DNA of 64,000 nt from Thermasporomyces composti (GCF_003386795.1 NZ_QTUC01000001.1:2790001-2854000), one strand, 5' to 3'; counted from the first letter of the stretch, positions 28,428 to 37,489 are shown. A program made the numbers and translations. Notes: generated by a model from the letters alone, not told the origin.

Positions 28428-29827
28428 CGGCGATGGTGGGACCAACCCAGGGGCCAGAACCCCACCAGGAGCCTGGTCGGGACGACGATCCCCAAGGCCG
28501 AGAGCCGGGTCACGGATTCGGCTCCGACGCCACCGAACTGCGGCGGCTCCATCCGGTCACCCCGTTCCTCAAGGGGTGGAAGTTCGTCGCGGTCCTCGTG
28601 GCGATCGTCGGCCAGCAGTCCTTTCGAGGCACCACGCTCCGCGTTCTGGTCGCGGAGCTGGCCGGCGTTCTCGTCTTCGGGCTGGTCCTGGGCGCCTGCT
28701 CCTGGTGGTTCACCAAGTACCGGATCGAGGGCGAGGACCTACGCGTCGACAGCGGCATCCTCTTCCGACGTTCCCGGCGCGTCCGGATCGATCGGTTGCA
28801 AGCGGTCGACATCGTTCGACCCGTCGTCGCGCGCTTGCTGGGTGTCGCCGAGCTGCGCCTGGAGGTGGCGGGTGGCGCGCAGACCGAGGCGCCGCTGGCC
28901 TACCTCTCCGAGCACCACGCCCAGCGTCTGCGGGCCGAGCTGCTCGCTCGAGCCGCCGGGCTCGCGGCCGACACCCCCGAGGCGCCGGAGCGCCAGCTCG
29001 TCGCGGTCCCACCGAGCACCCTGCTCGCCTCGACGATCATCAGCGCGCCGTTCCTCGTGGCCGCGCTGGGCTTCGTGGTCGTGGCCGTGACGACGAGCTT
29101 CGTTCAGCAGATCGCCGGGGTGGCGCTCCTCGTGCCGTGGGCCCTGGGCGGGGTGGGGGTGGTGTGGCGTCAGTTCGTCAGCGAGTACGGCTTCTCGGTG
29201 AGCGAGTCACCCGACGGTCTCCGGATCCGCAAAGGCCTCCTCGACACCTGGGCACAGACCGTCCCACCGGGGCGGGTCCAGGCGGTCGAGATCGAGCAAC
29301 AGCTGTTGTGGCGGCCGAAGGGATGGGTGAAGCTCACGGTCAACGTCGCCGGATACGCCGGACGGAACACCGAAGGCCCCACGTCGTCCACCTTGCTTCC
29401 CGTGGCGCCCTGGCCGGTGGCGCGGGCGTTGCTCCAGCGGGTGTTACCGGACGTCGACGTCGACCGCGTGCCACGGGTGTCCGCGCCCCGGCGAGCCCGG
29501 TGGCTGCGGCCGATCGGCTGGCGCTTCCTCCGGTACGGCAGCGACGAGAAGGTGTTCGTCTCCGAGGTGGGCTGGCTCACCCGGCGGATTGCGGTCGTTC
29601 CGCACGCCAAGATGCAAAGCGTCCGGATCACCCAGGGACCCCTCCAGCGCGCGCTGCGCTTGGCGACCGTCCACGTCGACACGCCCGTCGGCCCCGTCGA
29701 CGCGGTCGCGTTGCACAGGTCGAGTGACGAGGCGCGACACATCGCCGAGGCGCAGGCCGAGCTGGCCCGGCACGCTCGGAAGCTCGCTGGGCCCGAACGC
29801 TGGATGCGCCCGCCCGATTCGCCGTGA
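28424..29827 (+). CDS. bPH2 (DUF304) tandem-domain membrane protein, YdbT-like
   Basis: 467 residues. A hydrophilic acidic head, then membrane pair 1 (VAVLVAIVGQQSF.., LAGVLVFGLVLGACSWW) with a PH domain (RRVRIDRLQAVDIVRPVVARLLG), membrane pair 2 (ASTIISAPFLVAALGFVVV, IAGVALLVPWALGGVGVV) with a second PH domain (PGRVQAVEIEQQLLWRPKG), and a C-terminal third PH-like repeat (HAKMQSVRITQGPLQRALRL). This is the YdbT layout. ATG at 28424 overlaps the stop of the YdbS-like gene by four bases, so the two act together. It ends exactly where the convergent MidA-type gene ends. Confidence 0.86.
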   Translation: MTAMVGPTQGPEPHQEPGRDDDPQGREPGHGFGSDATELRRLHPVTPFLKGWKFVAVLVAIVGQQSFRGTTLRVLVAELAGVLVFGLVLGACSWWFTKYRIEGEDLRVDSGILFRRSRRVRIDRLQAVDIVRPVVARLLGVAELRLEVAGGAQTEAPLAYLSEHHAQRLRAELLARAAGLAADTPEAPERQLVAVPPSTLLASTIISAPFLVAALGFVVVAVTTSFVQQIAGVALLVPWALGGVGVVWRQFVSEYGFSVSESPDGLRIRKGLLDTWAQTVPPGRVQAVEIEQQLLWRPKGWVKLTVNVAGYAGRNTEGPTSSTLLPVAPWPVARALLQRVLPDVDVDRVPRVSAPRRARWLRPIGWRFLRYGSDEKVFVSEVGWLTRRIAVVPHAKMQSVRITQGPLQRALRLATVHVDTPVGPVDAVALHRSSDEARHIAEAQAELARHARKLAGPERWMRPPDSP

Positions 29828-30850
29828 TCACCTATCGCCGGGACGGGCTGGGCTCGAAGGGTGGACACGACGACGCGCGGCGCGGCACAGCTCGGCCGGC
29901 GGGTCGACGTCGCGGGCCTGGAGCACCCACCAGAACCCGCCGAGCCCACCGGCGTCCACCAGCTCCGAGGCCTCGCAGCTGCGGGCCAGCGCCGCGAGGT
30001 ACCCACGCGGGTCGGTGTGCGCGAGGGCGTGGGGCGGACGTGCGGCGCTCACCCCGAGCGCGCGGAGCGCGTCTCGCTGCCGGGTGACCAGGGTGGACTG
30101 GGCGCCCGCGCACTCGCCCGCGTGAGCCACCGCGTCCACCGCGACGTGGCTGGTGATGTCGCACGACGTGTCCGGGACGGGAGAGACGACGCGACCGGAC
30201 CGGTACGCGGTCAGGGTCCCCCGCCAGGGCCGCTCCTCGCGCAGGTGGCCGTAGTCGATGGCGACGGCGACACCGTGCCGGAGCCGGCGCACGACGTCAG
30301 CCCACGCGTCGTCACGAGGCCACCCGATCTCGCCTCGGCTCCCGGGAGGCGCGTCGGCGAGCGGCCACCACTCGTCCAGCCAGGCCGCGTCACGTCCGGT
30401 CACCGGCGGCCCGAGTCGTTCGTTCCCCGTCGCGACGTCGACCTCCACGATCCGGGCGGTACCGTGCGGATCGACCTCGGCGACGTCGACGGGGACGTTG
30501 TCGAGCCACTCGTTGGCGACGATCAGCGCGTCGACGTCGTGGGGCACGGTGTCGGTCCAGGTCGCCGCCGCGGGGACGGTCGAGGGCCGGTCGGCCAGCT
30601 CCACGCCGACGAGGGTGAGATCAGGCGCCAGGTCGTGCAGCGCGGCCAGGAGCTCGCCCCGGCCGGCGCCGACGTCGACCACCGTCGTGAGCCCCGTGGA
30701 CCGGGCCAGGCGGAGCAGAGCGGCCGCGAACTGCGTGGACACGTGAACCGAGGTGCGGAAGTGCTCCGCCGGTGCCTGGGTGCGGAAGAAGCCGTCCGGC
30801 CCGTAGAGCGCCTCGGTGGTCGCCTCGCGCCAGGTTCGCCAGCGTGCCAT
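29828..30850 (-). CDS. MidA/NDUFAF7-like SAM-dependent methyltransferase
   Basis: 340 residues. The N-terminus ALYGPDGFFRTQAPAEHFRTSVHVS is the family-specific entry, followed by the SAM loop VVDVGAGRGELLAAL, LVGVELADRP, an IVANEWLDNVPVDV segment (the ANE.LD motif) and VAVAIDYGHLREERP. The eukaryotic member NDUFAF7 (MidA) dimethylates Arg85 of complex I subunit NDUFS2, which is NuoD; here an orphan NuoD with the equivalent arginine lies 2 kb away, on the same strand. Bacterial members are otherwise uncharacterised. Convergent with the YdbT-like gene and divergent from the sensor kinase across 153 bp. Confidence 0.85.
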   Translation of the reverse strand: MARWRTWREATTEALYGPDGFFRTQAPAEHFRTSVHVSTQFAAALLRLARSTGLTTVVDVGAGRGELLAALHDLAPDLTLVGVELADRPSTVPAAATWTDTVPHDVDALIVANEWLDNVPVDVAEVDPHGTARIVEVDVATGNERLGPPVTGRDAAWLDEWWPLADAPPGSRGEIGWPRDDAWADVVRRLRHGVAVAIDYGHLREERPWRGTLTAYRSGRVVSPVPDTSCDITSHVAVDAVAHAGECAGAQSTLVTRQRDALRALGVSAARPPHALAHTDPRGYLAALARSCEASELVDAGGLGGFWWVLQARDVDPPAELCRAARRRVHPSSPARPGDR

Positions 30851-31003
30851 GTGCGCGACTGTAGGCCGGGCCGGCTGGTGTCGCGGGAGCCAGATGTCCC
30901 TCTCCGCGGAGGAAGTTCCGGCCGTACCTCAATGTCTGCCGTGGCTGGCCGGGCGTGCGGGGCGTCTCCTCCCGGACGTGGACCGGACGTAGCCTCTGAT
31001 GTC

Positions 31004-32236
31004 GTGCCGCAGCGCAGGGTCTACGAGTGGTTGCGCCGTCGTCCGCTGATCGTCGACGGCGCGATCGTCGCCCTGCTCCTGGTGATCCTGCTGCCTGAGA
31101 CCGCGGCGGCGAGCGCGGACCCCGGCCCTGCTGGCACCGTCCTGGGTGTCGCGCAGCTCGTGCCGCTGGTGTGGCGGCGCCGTCATCCGGTGCGGGTCTT
31201 CACCGTGGTCTCCCTCGTGTGCCTGGCCCAGGTGATCCTGCTCGACGTGCCGCTGCCCGCCAACGCCGGCTTCCTGCTCGCCCTGTACGCCGTCAGCGCC
31301 TACGCGCATGGTCGCGTGCGTCTCGCGGCCTTGGCGGTCGGCTTCCTCGGCGCGGCGCTGGGTCCGCTGGACTGGCTGGCGTGGAGCGAGCTCTTCGACC
31401 ATCCGGAGTACTTCGCCAGGTTCTTCGTCGTCCTGGCCGCGTTCGTCGCTCTCACCTGGACGTTGGGTGACCTCATGCGTACGCGGCGTGCCTACGTCGC
31501 GGAGCTGGAAGAACGCGCGCGGCGTCTCGAGGTGGAGCGCGACCAGCAGGCGCGGCTCGCGCGAGCCGCCGAGCGGGCCCGCATCGCGCGCGAGCTGCAC
31601 GATGTCGTGGCGCACTCCCTCTCGATCGTGGTGGCCCAAGCCGACGGCGGCCTCTACGCGGGGGAGAAGGATCCGAACGCGGCTCGCTCTGCCCTGGCGA
31701 CCATCGGCGTGACCGGTCGCCAGGCGCTCGCCGAGATGCGGCGACTGCTCGGGGTGCTGCACTCCGGGGGCGACGCGGCCGACCTGGCGCCGCAACCCGG
31801 CCTTGCGCAGCTTCCCGAGCTCGTCGCCCAGGTCCGTGCCTCGGGACTGCCTGTCGAGCTGGTCCTCGAGGAGCCGAAGTTCGAGATCAGCAGCGGTGCC
31901 GAGCTGGTCGTCTTCCGCATCGTCCAGGAGGCCTTGACGAACACGATCCGGCACGCCGGCCCAGGCGCTCGCGCACGGGTCGAGGTGACCTACGGTGCGG
32001 ACACCGTGCGGGTTTGCGTGTCCGACGACGGGCGGGGCGCCGCCGCGACGAGCGACGGTCAGGGCCGGGGCATCCACGGCATGCGGGAAAGGGTCGCCGT
32101 CTACGGCGGTACCCTCAGTGTCGGTCCGCGAGCTGGCGGAGGTTTCCAGGTCGTCGCCGAGCTGCCGCTGGGTGAGAACGCCGCCACCGCGGGGCAGTCG
32201 AGCGGCGCCGGGGAGGCAAGCGACGGGGGAGGGTAG
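31004..32236 (+). CDS. NarL-type sensor histidine kinase (HisKA_3)
   Basis: About 410 residues. Four membrane helices at the N-terminus (IVDGAIVALLLVILL, VLGVAQLVPLVW, VFTVVSLVCLAQVILL, FFVVLAAFVALTWTL) with almost no extracytoplasmic loop, then a coiled-coil linker and the dimerisation box ERARIARELHDVVAHSLSIVV with phosphoacceptor His199. The ATP lid has N-box IVQEALTNTIRHAG and G-box DDGRGAAATSDGQGRGIHGMRERV. GTG start at 31004 chosen as the first start before the hydrophobic region. The stop directly abuts the regulator start. Such kinases usually sense membrane or cell-wall perturbation and drive the ABC exporter downstream. Confidence 0.92.
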   Translation: MPQRRVYEWLRRRPLIVDGAIVALLLVILLPETAAASADPGPAGTVLGVAQLVPLVWRRRHPVRVFTVVSLVCLAQVILLDVPLPANAGFLLALYAVSAYAHGRVRLAALAVGFLGAALGPLDWLAWSELFDHPEYFARFFVVLAAFVALTWTLGDLMRTRRAYVAELEERARRLEVERDQQARLARAAERARIARELHDVVAHSLSIVVAQADGGLYAGEKDPNAARSALATIGVTGRQALAEMRRLLGVLHSGGDAADLAPQPGLAQLPELVAQVRASGLPVELVLEEPKFEISSGAELVVFRIVQEALTNTIRHAGPGARARVEVTYGADTVRVCVSDDGRGAAATSDGQGRGIHGMRERVAVYGGTLSVGPRAGGGFQVVAELPLGENAATAGQSSGAGEASDGGG

Positions 32237-32902
32237 GTGTCGGATCGCATCCGTGTGTTCCTGGCCGACGACCAGCAGCTCGTCCGTGCCGGATTCGCCA
32301 TGGTCGTGGGTGCCCAAGCCGACATGGAGGTCGTCGGCGAGGCCGGTGACGGCGTCGAGGCGGTGGAGAAGCTGGCAGCGGTCCGGGCGGACGTGGTCCT
32401 CATGGACGTGCGCATGCCGCGCATGGACGGCGTCGAGGCCACTCGGCGCATCCTGGCCAGCGGGGCGGACGCGCCTCGCGTCGTGGTGTTGACGACGTTC
32501 GACTTGGACGAGTACGCCTACGCCGCCCTGCGCGCGGGTGCGGCGGCGTTCCTGCTCAAGGACGCACCGCCGACCGACCTGCTCTCAGCGATCCGTTCCG
32601 TGTACCGTGGTGACGCCGTGGTGGCGCCCAGCACCACCCGTCGGCTGCTGGAACGCTTTCTCCCCCACCTCTCCGAGGAGCCGTCGGACGGCCGGGTCGA
32701 GATGCTCACCGAGCGGGAGCGACAGGTCCTCCTCGAGGTGGCGCGAGGGTTCTCCAACCAGGAGATCGCCGAACGGCTCTACCTCTCCGAGGCGACGGTC
32801 AAGACCCACGTGGGCCGCATCCTCGCCAAGCTGGGCTTGCGTGACCGCGTCCAGATGGTGGTCTTCGCCTACGAGAGCGGCCTGGTACGCGCTTCGCGCT
32901 GA
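32237..32902 (+). CDS. NarL/LuxR-family response regulator
   Basis: 221 residues. Receiver domain with Asp10, Asp11 and the phospho-acceptor Asp57 (VLMDVRMPRMDG), Thr/Lys switch residues in VLTTFDLDEYAYAALRAGAAAFLLKDAPP; C-terminal LuxR helix-turn-helix LTEREQ-like region (LTERERQVLLEVARGFSNQEIAERLYLSEATVKTHVGRILAKLGL). GTG start immediately after the kinase stop. Likely activates the ABC genes 330 bp downstream, where three CCCTGAGTC copies lie. Confidence 0.93.
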   Translation: MSDRIRVFLADDQQLVRAGFAMVVGAQADMEVVGEAGDGVEAVEKLAAVRADVVLMDVRMPRMDGVEATRRILASGADAPRVVVLTTFDLDEYAYAALRAGAAAFLLKDAPPTDLLSAIRSVYRGDAVVAPSTTRRLLERFLPHLSEEPSDGRVEMLTERERQVLLEVARGFSNQEIAERLYLSEATVKTHVGRILAKLGLRDRVQMVVFAYESGLVRASR

Positions 32903-32976
32903 TCCTCTGGGAGGCGGGTCGCTCGCGCCTCCAACCGTCGTCCGTGGTGGCGGAGCCGTCGGCGCGTCGGTGACAT

Positions 32977-33014
32977 CCCTGAGTCTCCCCTGAGTCTGTC
33001 CTCGTCCCTGAGTC
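32977..33014. promoter_or_regulatory. Three direct copies of CCCTGAGTC
   Basis: The 9-mer occurs at 32977-32985, 32988-32996 and 33006-33014 (steps of 11 and 18 bp) in the 329-bp gap between the response regulator and the ABC ATPase gene. Repeats near a helical turn apart in front of a two-component-controlled exporter are plausible regulator sites. No -10/-35 could be assigned confidently; the rest of the gap shows no gene. Confidence 0.5.
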
Positions 33015-33231
33015 GGTCCACGGAGTGGCGCCGTCCCCCCTGGGGCGGACGGAGGACGCCGACCCTGGCGGTAGCAGAGGGTGAGGAAGAGTCACCGCTG
33101 GACGGACGCGTCCTCCCGTCCTCGCTTCCTAGGGTGTGCTTGCCCAACGGTGTGGACTCCGCGAGCCGCGGGAGCGACCGCGCCGACGAGTCCGACGACT
33201 GTCCTTCGCGTCGTGATGTAAGGAGCGCAGC

Positions 33232-33981
33232 ATGCCTGCCATACCGGCCACCTCTGTACGCATGGCGGCGAGCGCCGTCGACCTCGTCAAGGTCTACGGC
33301 TCTGGGCCGACCGCCGTTCGCGCCCTCGACGGGGTGACCGTGGGATTCGAGGCCGCGCGGTTCACGGCGATCATGGGGCCCTCCGGTTCAGGCAAGTCGA
33401 CCCTCATGCACTGCCTGGCTGGCCTGGACTCCGTGACCTCGGGAACGGTGCGGATCGGCGACACAGACCTCAGCAGCTTGTCGGATCGCGAGCTCACCCG
33501 GCTGCGTCGGGACCGAGTGGGCTTCGTGTTCCAGGCGTTCAACCTGATGCCGACGTTGACCGCCAAGCAGAACATCCTGCTGCCGCTCGAGCTCGCGGGG
33601 CGCAAGCCCGACCAGGCGTGGTTCACCACCCTCGTCGACGTCCTCGGCCTGGCCGACCGGCTGAACCACCGACCCGCGGAGATGTCGGGCGGGCAGCAGC
33701 AGCGGGTGGCGCTCGCCCGAGCGCTCGTGACCCGACCGGAAGTCGTCTTCGCCGACGAACCGACGGGCAACCTCGACTCGCGGACGGGGGCGGAGGTGCT
33801 GTCGTTCCTGCGGACGTCGGTCCGTGAGTTCGGCCAGACCATCGTCATGGTGACGCACGATCCGGTAGCCGCCTCGTACGCGGAGCGGGTCGTCCTCGTC
33901 GCGGATGGGAAGGTCGTGGGCGAGATCGCCCAGCCGACACCGGACTCGGTCCTCGACGCGATGCGGAAGCTGGGGGCCTGA
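33232..33981 (+). CDS. MacB/LolD-type ABC transporter ATP-binding protein
   Basis: 249 residues. ATPase of the MacB/FtsX exporter group: Walker A GPSGSGKS at residues 49-56, Q-loop FVFQAFNLMPTLTAKQNILLP, signature MSGGQQQRVALARAL, Walker B VVFADEPTGNLD and the His switch MVTHD. ATG start with AAGGAG five to ten bases upstream. The final base of the gene overlaps the first base of the permease ATG. Likely target of the upstream two-component system; substrate may be an antimicrobial peptide or lipid-II-binding drug, inferred from context only. Confidence 0.94.
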   Translation: MPAIPATSVRMAASAVDLVKVYGSGPTAVRALDGVTVGFEAARFTAIMGPSGSGKSTLMHCLAGLDSVTSGTVRIGDTDLSSLSDRELTRLRRDRVGFVFQAFNLMPTLTAKQNILLPLELAGRKPDQAWFTTLVDVLGLADRLNHRPAEMSGGQQQRVALARALVTRPEVVFADEPTGNLDSRTGAEVLSFLRTSVREFGQTIVMVTHDPVAASYAERVVLVADGKVVGEIAQPTPDSVLDAMRKLGA

Positions 33982-36485
33982 TGACGGGGCAGCTGACACT
34001 CGCCAACCTCCGGTCGCACACCGCCCGCTACGTCGCGGGCGGAATCGCGATCGTGCTGGGCGTCGCGTTCATCACCGCGGCCATGCTCGTGTCGGGGTCC
34101 ACGCGCGCCGCCTTGGCGCGGGCCGTCGGGGCGCAGTACGACCAGGCGGACGTGGTCTTGCTCAGCGACAGCTTCATTTCGTCCGACGTGGTTCGCCAGG
34201 TCAGGGGCCTGGACTCGGTCGAGGCCGCCTCCGGCGTCGCGGCGACGGGTCTCGGTGTCGTCTATCCCGACTCCAGGCAGCCGACGTGGGTAGGCGCCCG
34301 GAGCCTTCCCGTCGATCCCGACCTGCGCTGGCACAAGCTGACCGAAGGTCGCCTGCCGCGCACCGCCGATGAGGTCGCCGTCTCGGAGCTGGTCGCGGCG
34401 GACCGGAACCTTCGGCCAGGCTCCGTCCTGCGCGCTGAGTCGAGCGCCAGCCCATCGGGGGATGCCGACCAGGCTCTGACCACGCTCCGAGTGGTCGGCA
34501 TTGTGGCCCGGGACTCGCTCCCGCCGAGCGCCGCGCTCGTGGTGACCGAGGACTGGATCATCGGCTGGCGGGGCAGCGCGCAGTACAACGAGGTTCTGGT
34601 CAAAGCCGCCCCCGGTGCTGACGTGCCCCAGCTCCTCGCGGATGTTCGCGCGGTGGCCGGGTCCGGCGCGACCGTGCGGACCGTCGAGGCACACGTCGAC
34701 GCGACGGTCGAGGGGCTGACCGGCGGCGTCAACGTCCTTGGCGCGTTCCTCCTCGGCTTCGCGGCGATCGCGGTCTTCGTCGCGACCCTGGTCGTGGCCA
34801 ACACGTTCACGATCCTGCTCGCCCAGCGCACCCGCGAGCTCGCGCTGCTCCGTTGCGTGGGAGCGCAGCGCGGTCAGGTGCGCAGGTCCGTGCTCGGCGA
34901 GTCGGCCGTTCTCGGCCTCGTCGCGTCCGCGGTCGGTGTGGCGGTGGGTGCCGGCCTGGCGGCCGTCGCGGTGGTCCTGCTCGAGCGGACCAACACCGCT
35001 GTCGTGATGGGAATCCAGCTCGACCCGGTCTCCGTGCTGGTTCCCATCGGTGTCGGCCTGCTCACCACGGTGGTCGCCGCCTTCGTCCCGGCCCGACGGG
35101 CCACCCGCGTGCCACCCCTGGCCGCGTTGCGACCCGAGCTCGCGATTCGAGTGCGCTCCCGGGGTGGGCTTCTCCGGCTGTGCTTGGCGCTGCTCCTGGT
35201 CCTCGCCGGCGTCGGGTTGATCGCCGCGGGTTTGGGGGCCGAGGACATCACGGTCGGGATGCTGCTCGGGGTCGCCGGAGGTGCGCTCTCCTTCCTCGGC
35301 GTCCTCCTCAGCGGGCGGTTCCTGGTTCCCGTGCTGGTCCGGTTGCTCGGCCTGGTCGTCGGCCGAGGCGTGCCGGGACGTCTCTCGGTCGCCAACGCGG
35401 TCCGCAACCCGGGACGAACGGCGGCGACCGCGGGCGCCCTCCTCGTGGGAGTCACCCTGATCTCCCTCATGAACGTGGGTGCCGCGTCGGTCGAGCGCAC
35501 GATCAACACCTGGCTGGACGATCAGTACCCGCTCGACCTGGCCGCCGAGATCGGTGGCTCGGCCGGGATCTCCGCCCAGACGGTCGACGCGGTCCGCGAC
35601 GTCGAGGGTGTGCAGGAGGTGGCGGTCCTGCGTGCGGCACAGGTCCAGACCGACGGTCCGGCCGGACCGGTGGACCGCGAGGCGTTCGGGGTCGATCCGG
35701 AGGTCGCGTCGTCGGTGCTCCGCGAGCCGAGCGTGGTCCGCGACCTGCGTGACGGCGTCGCCGTCATGGGCCCGAGCTTCGCGGATGGGCTGGGTGTCGA
35801 GGAGGGGGACACCGTCCAGCTCCGAGGCGAGAACGACGCGACCGTCACAGTCCAGGCGCGGATCGTCAAGTCGGATGCGACGCCGGATCTCCTGCTCACG
35901 GCTCGCGACCTGGAGCGACTCGCGCCCGACGCACCGACCGCGATGGTGTGGGCCCGGCTCGCGGACGGTGTGACTGAGCAGACCGTGATCTCCCGGGTCG
36001 AGGACGCGCTCGCGGATGCCGAGACCGTCCAGCTCTTCGGAGGTGCTCCAGAGCGAGCGTTCTACAACCAGGTACTCACCGTCATGCTCCTGATCGCCAC
36101 GGGTCTGCTGGGCATCGCGGTCCTCATCGCCTTGGTCGGCGTGGGCAACACCTTGAGCCTCTCGGTGATCGAGCGGACGCGCGAGCAGGCGTTGCTCCGT
36201 GCTCTCGGACTCACCCGTGGGCAGCTGCGCGGGATGCTGGCGCTGGAGGCCGTGCTCATCGCCGGCGCCGCGGTGGTCCTCGGTCTCGCGCTGGGGATCG
36301 GGTACGGAATCGCGGGGACGACGGTGCTACTGGACCTCGCGACCGAGAACGTCGAGTACGCGATCCCGGTGGAGCGCCTGCTCCTCGTGGCGGTGGTCGC
36401 CCTTCTCGCCGGTCTCGTCGCGTCGCTGCTGCCGGCTCGACGCGCGGTACGAGTGCCACCCGCCTCCGCGCTCGCGGACGAGTGA
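33981..36485 (+). CDS. FtsX-like ABC transporter permease
   Basis: 834 residues. Two FtsX modules. An N-terminal membrane helix (YVAGGIAIVLGVAFITAAMLV), a large extracytoplasmic domain, then three helices around residues 250-380 with the loop ELALLRCVGAQRGQVRRSVLGE; central helices around 390-460; second large extracytoplasmic domain; and C-terminal helices with EQALLRALGLTRGQLRGMLALE. The repeated LLRxLGxxRGQ motif is the hallmark of the type VII family, which transmits mechanical force rather than moving substrate through a channel. One-base overlap with the ATPase gene; ends before a 16-bp hairpin. Confidence 0.92.
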   Translation: MTGQLTLANLRSHTARYVAGGIAIVLGVAFITAAMLVSGSTRAALARAVGAQYDQADVVLLSDSFISSDVVRQVRGLDSVEAASGVAATGLGVVYPDSRQPTWVGARSLPVDPDLRWHKLTEGRLPRTADEVAVSELVAADRNLRPGSVLRAESSASPSGDADQALTTLRVVGIVARDSLPPSAALVVTEDWIIGWRGSAQYNEVLVKAAPGADVPQLLADVRAVAGSGATVRTVEAHVDATVEGLTGGVNVLGAFLLGFAAIAVFVATLVVANTFTILLAQRTRELALLRCVGAQRGQVRRSVLGESAVLGLVASAVGVAVGAGLAAVAVVLLERTNTAVVMGIQLDPVSVLVPIGVGLLTTVVAAFVPARRATRVPPLAALRPELAIRVRSRGGLLRLCLALLLVLAGVGLIAAGLGAEDITVGMLLGVAGGALSFLGVLLSGRFLVPVLVRLLGLVVGRGVPGRLSVANAVRNPGRTAATAGALLVGVTLISLMNVGAASVERTINTWLDDQYPLDLAAEIGGSAGISAQTVDAVRDVEGVQEVAVLRAAQVQTDGPAGPVDREAFGVDPEVASSVLREPSVVRDLRDGVAVMGPSFADGLGVEEGDTVQLRGENDATVTVQARIVKSDATPDLLLTARDLERLAPDAPTAMVWARLADGVTEQTVISRVEDALADAETVQLFGGAPERAFYNQVLTVMLLIATGLLGIAVLIALVGVGNTLSLSVIERTREQALLRALGLTRGQLRGMLALEAVLIAGAAVVLGLALGIGYGIAGTTVLLDLATENVEYAIPVERLLLVAVVALLAGLVASLLPARRAVRVPPASALADE

Positions 36486-36499
36486 CGGGTCGCACCTCG

Positions 36500-36540
36500 C
36501 ACCACGGCCGCCACGCCGAGGGGACGTGGCGGCCGTGGTG
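36500..36540. terminator. Strong bidirectional terminator
   Basis: A perfect 16-bp inverted repeat, CACCACGGCCGCCACG at 36500-36515 and its complement at 36525-36540, loop of nine bases. It sits 15 bp after the permease stop and 15 bp before the end of the convergent DUF1707 gene. Confidence 0.85.
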
Positions 36541-36555
36541 TGTTCCACGGCTGGA

Positions 36556-37227
36556 TCAGCCGAAGATCGCCGCGAGGACGAACCACACAGCGACGAACGC
36601 CAGCTCCAGGTAGCCGAGGACCATACCCGTGACGGCGAGTCCCGTGCCGTCGCCACTCGTCCGTCGGATCCGACCGAGGGCCAGGTGTCCCGTCACGATC
36701 GCGGGCACGGCGGTCATCCCGCTGGTGCACAGTCCGAGCAGAGCGCAGCCGATCGAGACCTTCGCCAGTGGCTCAGTGGCGCGCACGGGGGCGGGCACGT
36801 AGGTCGACCAGGGGTTCGTGAGGGGAGCGGGCGGTGCTCCCATGCCCCCGTCGCCGAGCCGTATCGGCTGTGTCGGATGGGTTCGGAGCGGCTCGAGACG
36901 AGAGGTGCTCGATGTTTGGTCCAGCCTCGAGGTCTGGCCCAGTCTCGGCGTTCGGTCCAGCCACGACGTCTGGCCGGGCAGGGCGATGGGCGGGCGGATC
37001 GGGAGCGACGGCCCCGCCGGGGGCGTGTGGAAGGGGAGTGGTCCGACCGGTAGGTCGGCGATCAGCTCGTGGAGCTCGCCGTACGTACGCGAGCGCATCA
37101 CTGCGTCCAACCGCTCGCGGTGTTCGTTCCAGTCCAGTCGCCCCTCCGCGACGGCGGCCTTGAGTACGTCAGCGGCGCGCTCCCGATCAGCGTCGGACGC
37201 CCGCATGGACTCCCAGTCGGTGCTCAT
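36556..37227 (-). CDS. DUF1707-DUF4190 membrane protein, paralogue 1
   Basis: 223 residues. N-terminal DUF1707 (SMRASDADRERAADVLKAAVAEGRLDWNEHRERLDAVMRSRTYGELHELIADLP), a Pro-rich linker, then two DUF4190-type membrane helices (LAKVSIGCALLGLCTSG..IVTGHLALGRIRRTSGDG..LAVTGMVLGYLELAFVAVWFVLAAIFG). DUF1707 is a short, SHOCT-like helical domain thought to mediate oligomerisation. The linker holds a degenerate repeat (TSWLDRTPRLGQTSRLDQTSSTSRL) absent from the sister gene. The ATG at 37227 follows GCAGGGGGTGAG; the frame is open to 37365. The tandem neighbour at 37490 is a clear paralogue. Confidence 0.85.
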   Translation of the reverse strand: MSTDWESMRASDADRERAADVLKAAVAEGRLDWNEHRERLDAVMRSRTYGELHELIADLPVGPLPFHTPPAGPSLPIRPPIALPGQTSWLDRTPRLGQTSRLDQTSSTSRLEPLRTHPTQPIRLGDGGMGAPPAPLTNPWSTYVPAPVRATEPLAKVSIGCALLGLCTSGMTAVPAIVTGHLALGRIRRTSGDGTGLAVTGMVLGYLELAFVAVWFVLAAIFG

Positions 37228-37489
37228 CTCACCCCCTGCGGGTGAACCGGTCCGCCGCGCGGCGAGGAGCGCCACACGCCCTCTCCTGCCATTGTGCAGG
37301 GCATCTCGACGTCCGGCCGGGCTCTGCGTGGGCTCACTCGTCGGGAGACTCTCGTGGTCGGACATACCCGACGTCGAGGTCGGCGACTCGGGCGTGGAAC
37401 GCCCCGCGAATGTGGGGGATAGGTCCCGAAAGTCCCGTAGGAGGGAGACGGGTCAGAAGGGGCCTGTCCGCCGGGCGGCTGGTCGGCGG

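Noticed and set aside
29861-31003. Upstream extension of the sensor kinase frame
   Set aside because: Runs over the minus-strand methyltransferase and lacks membrane helices; the true start is near 31004.
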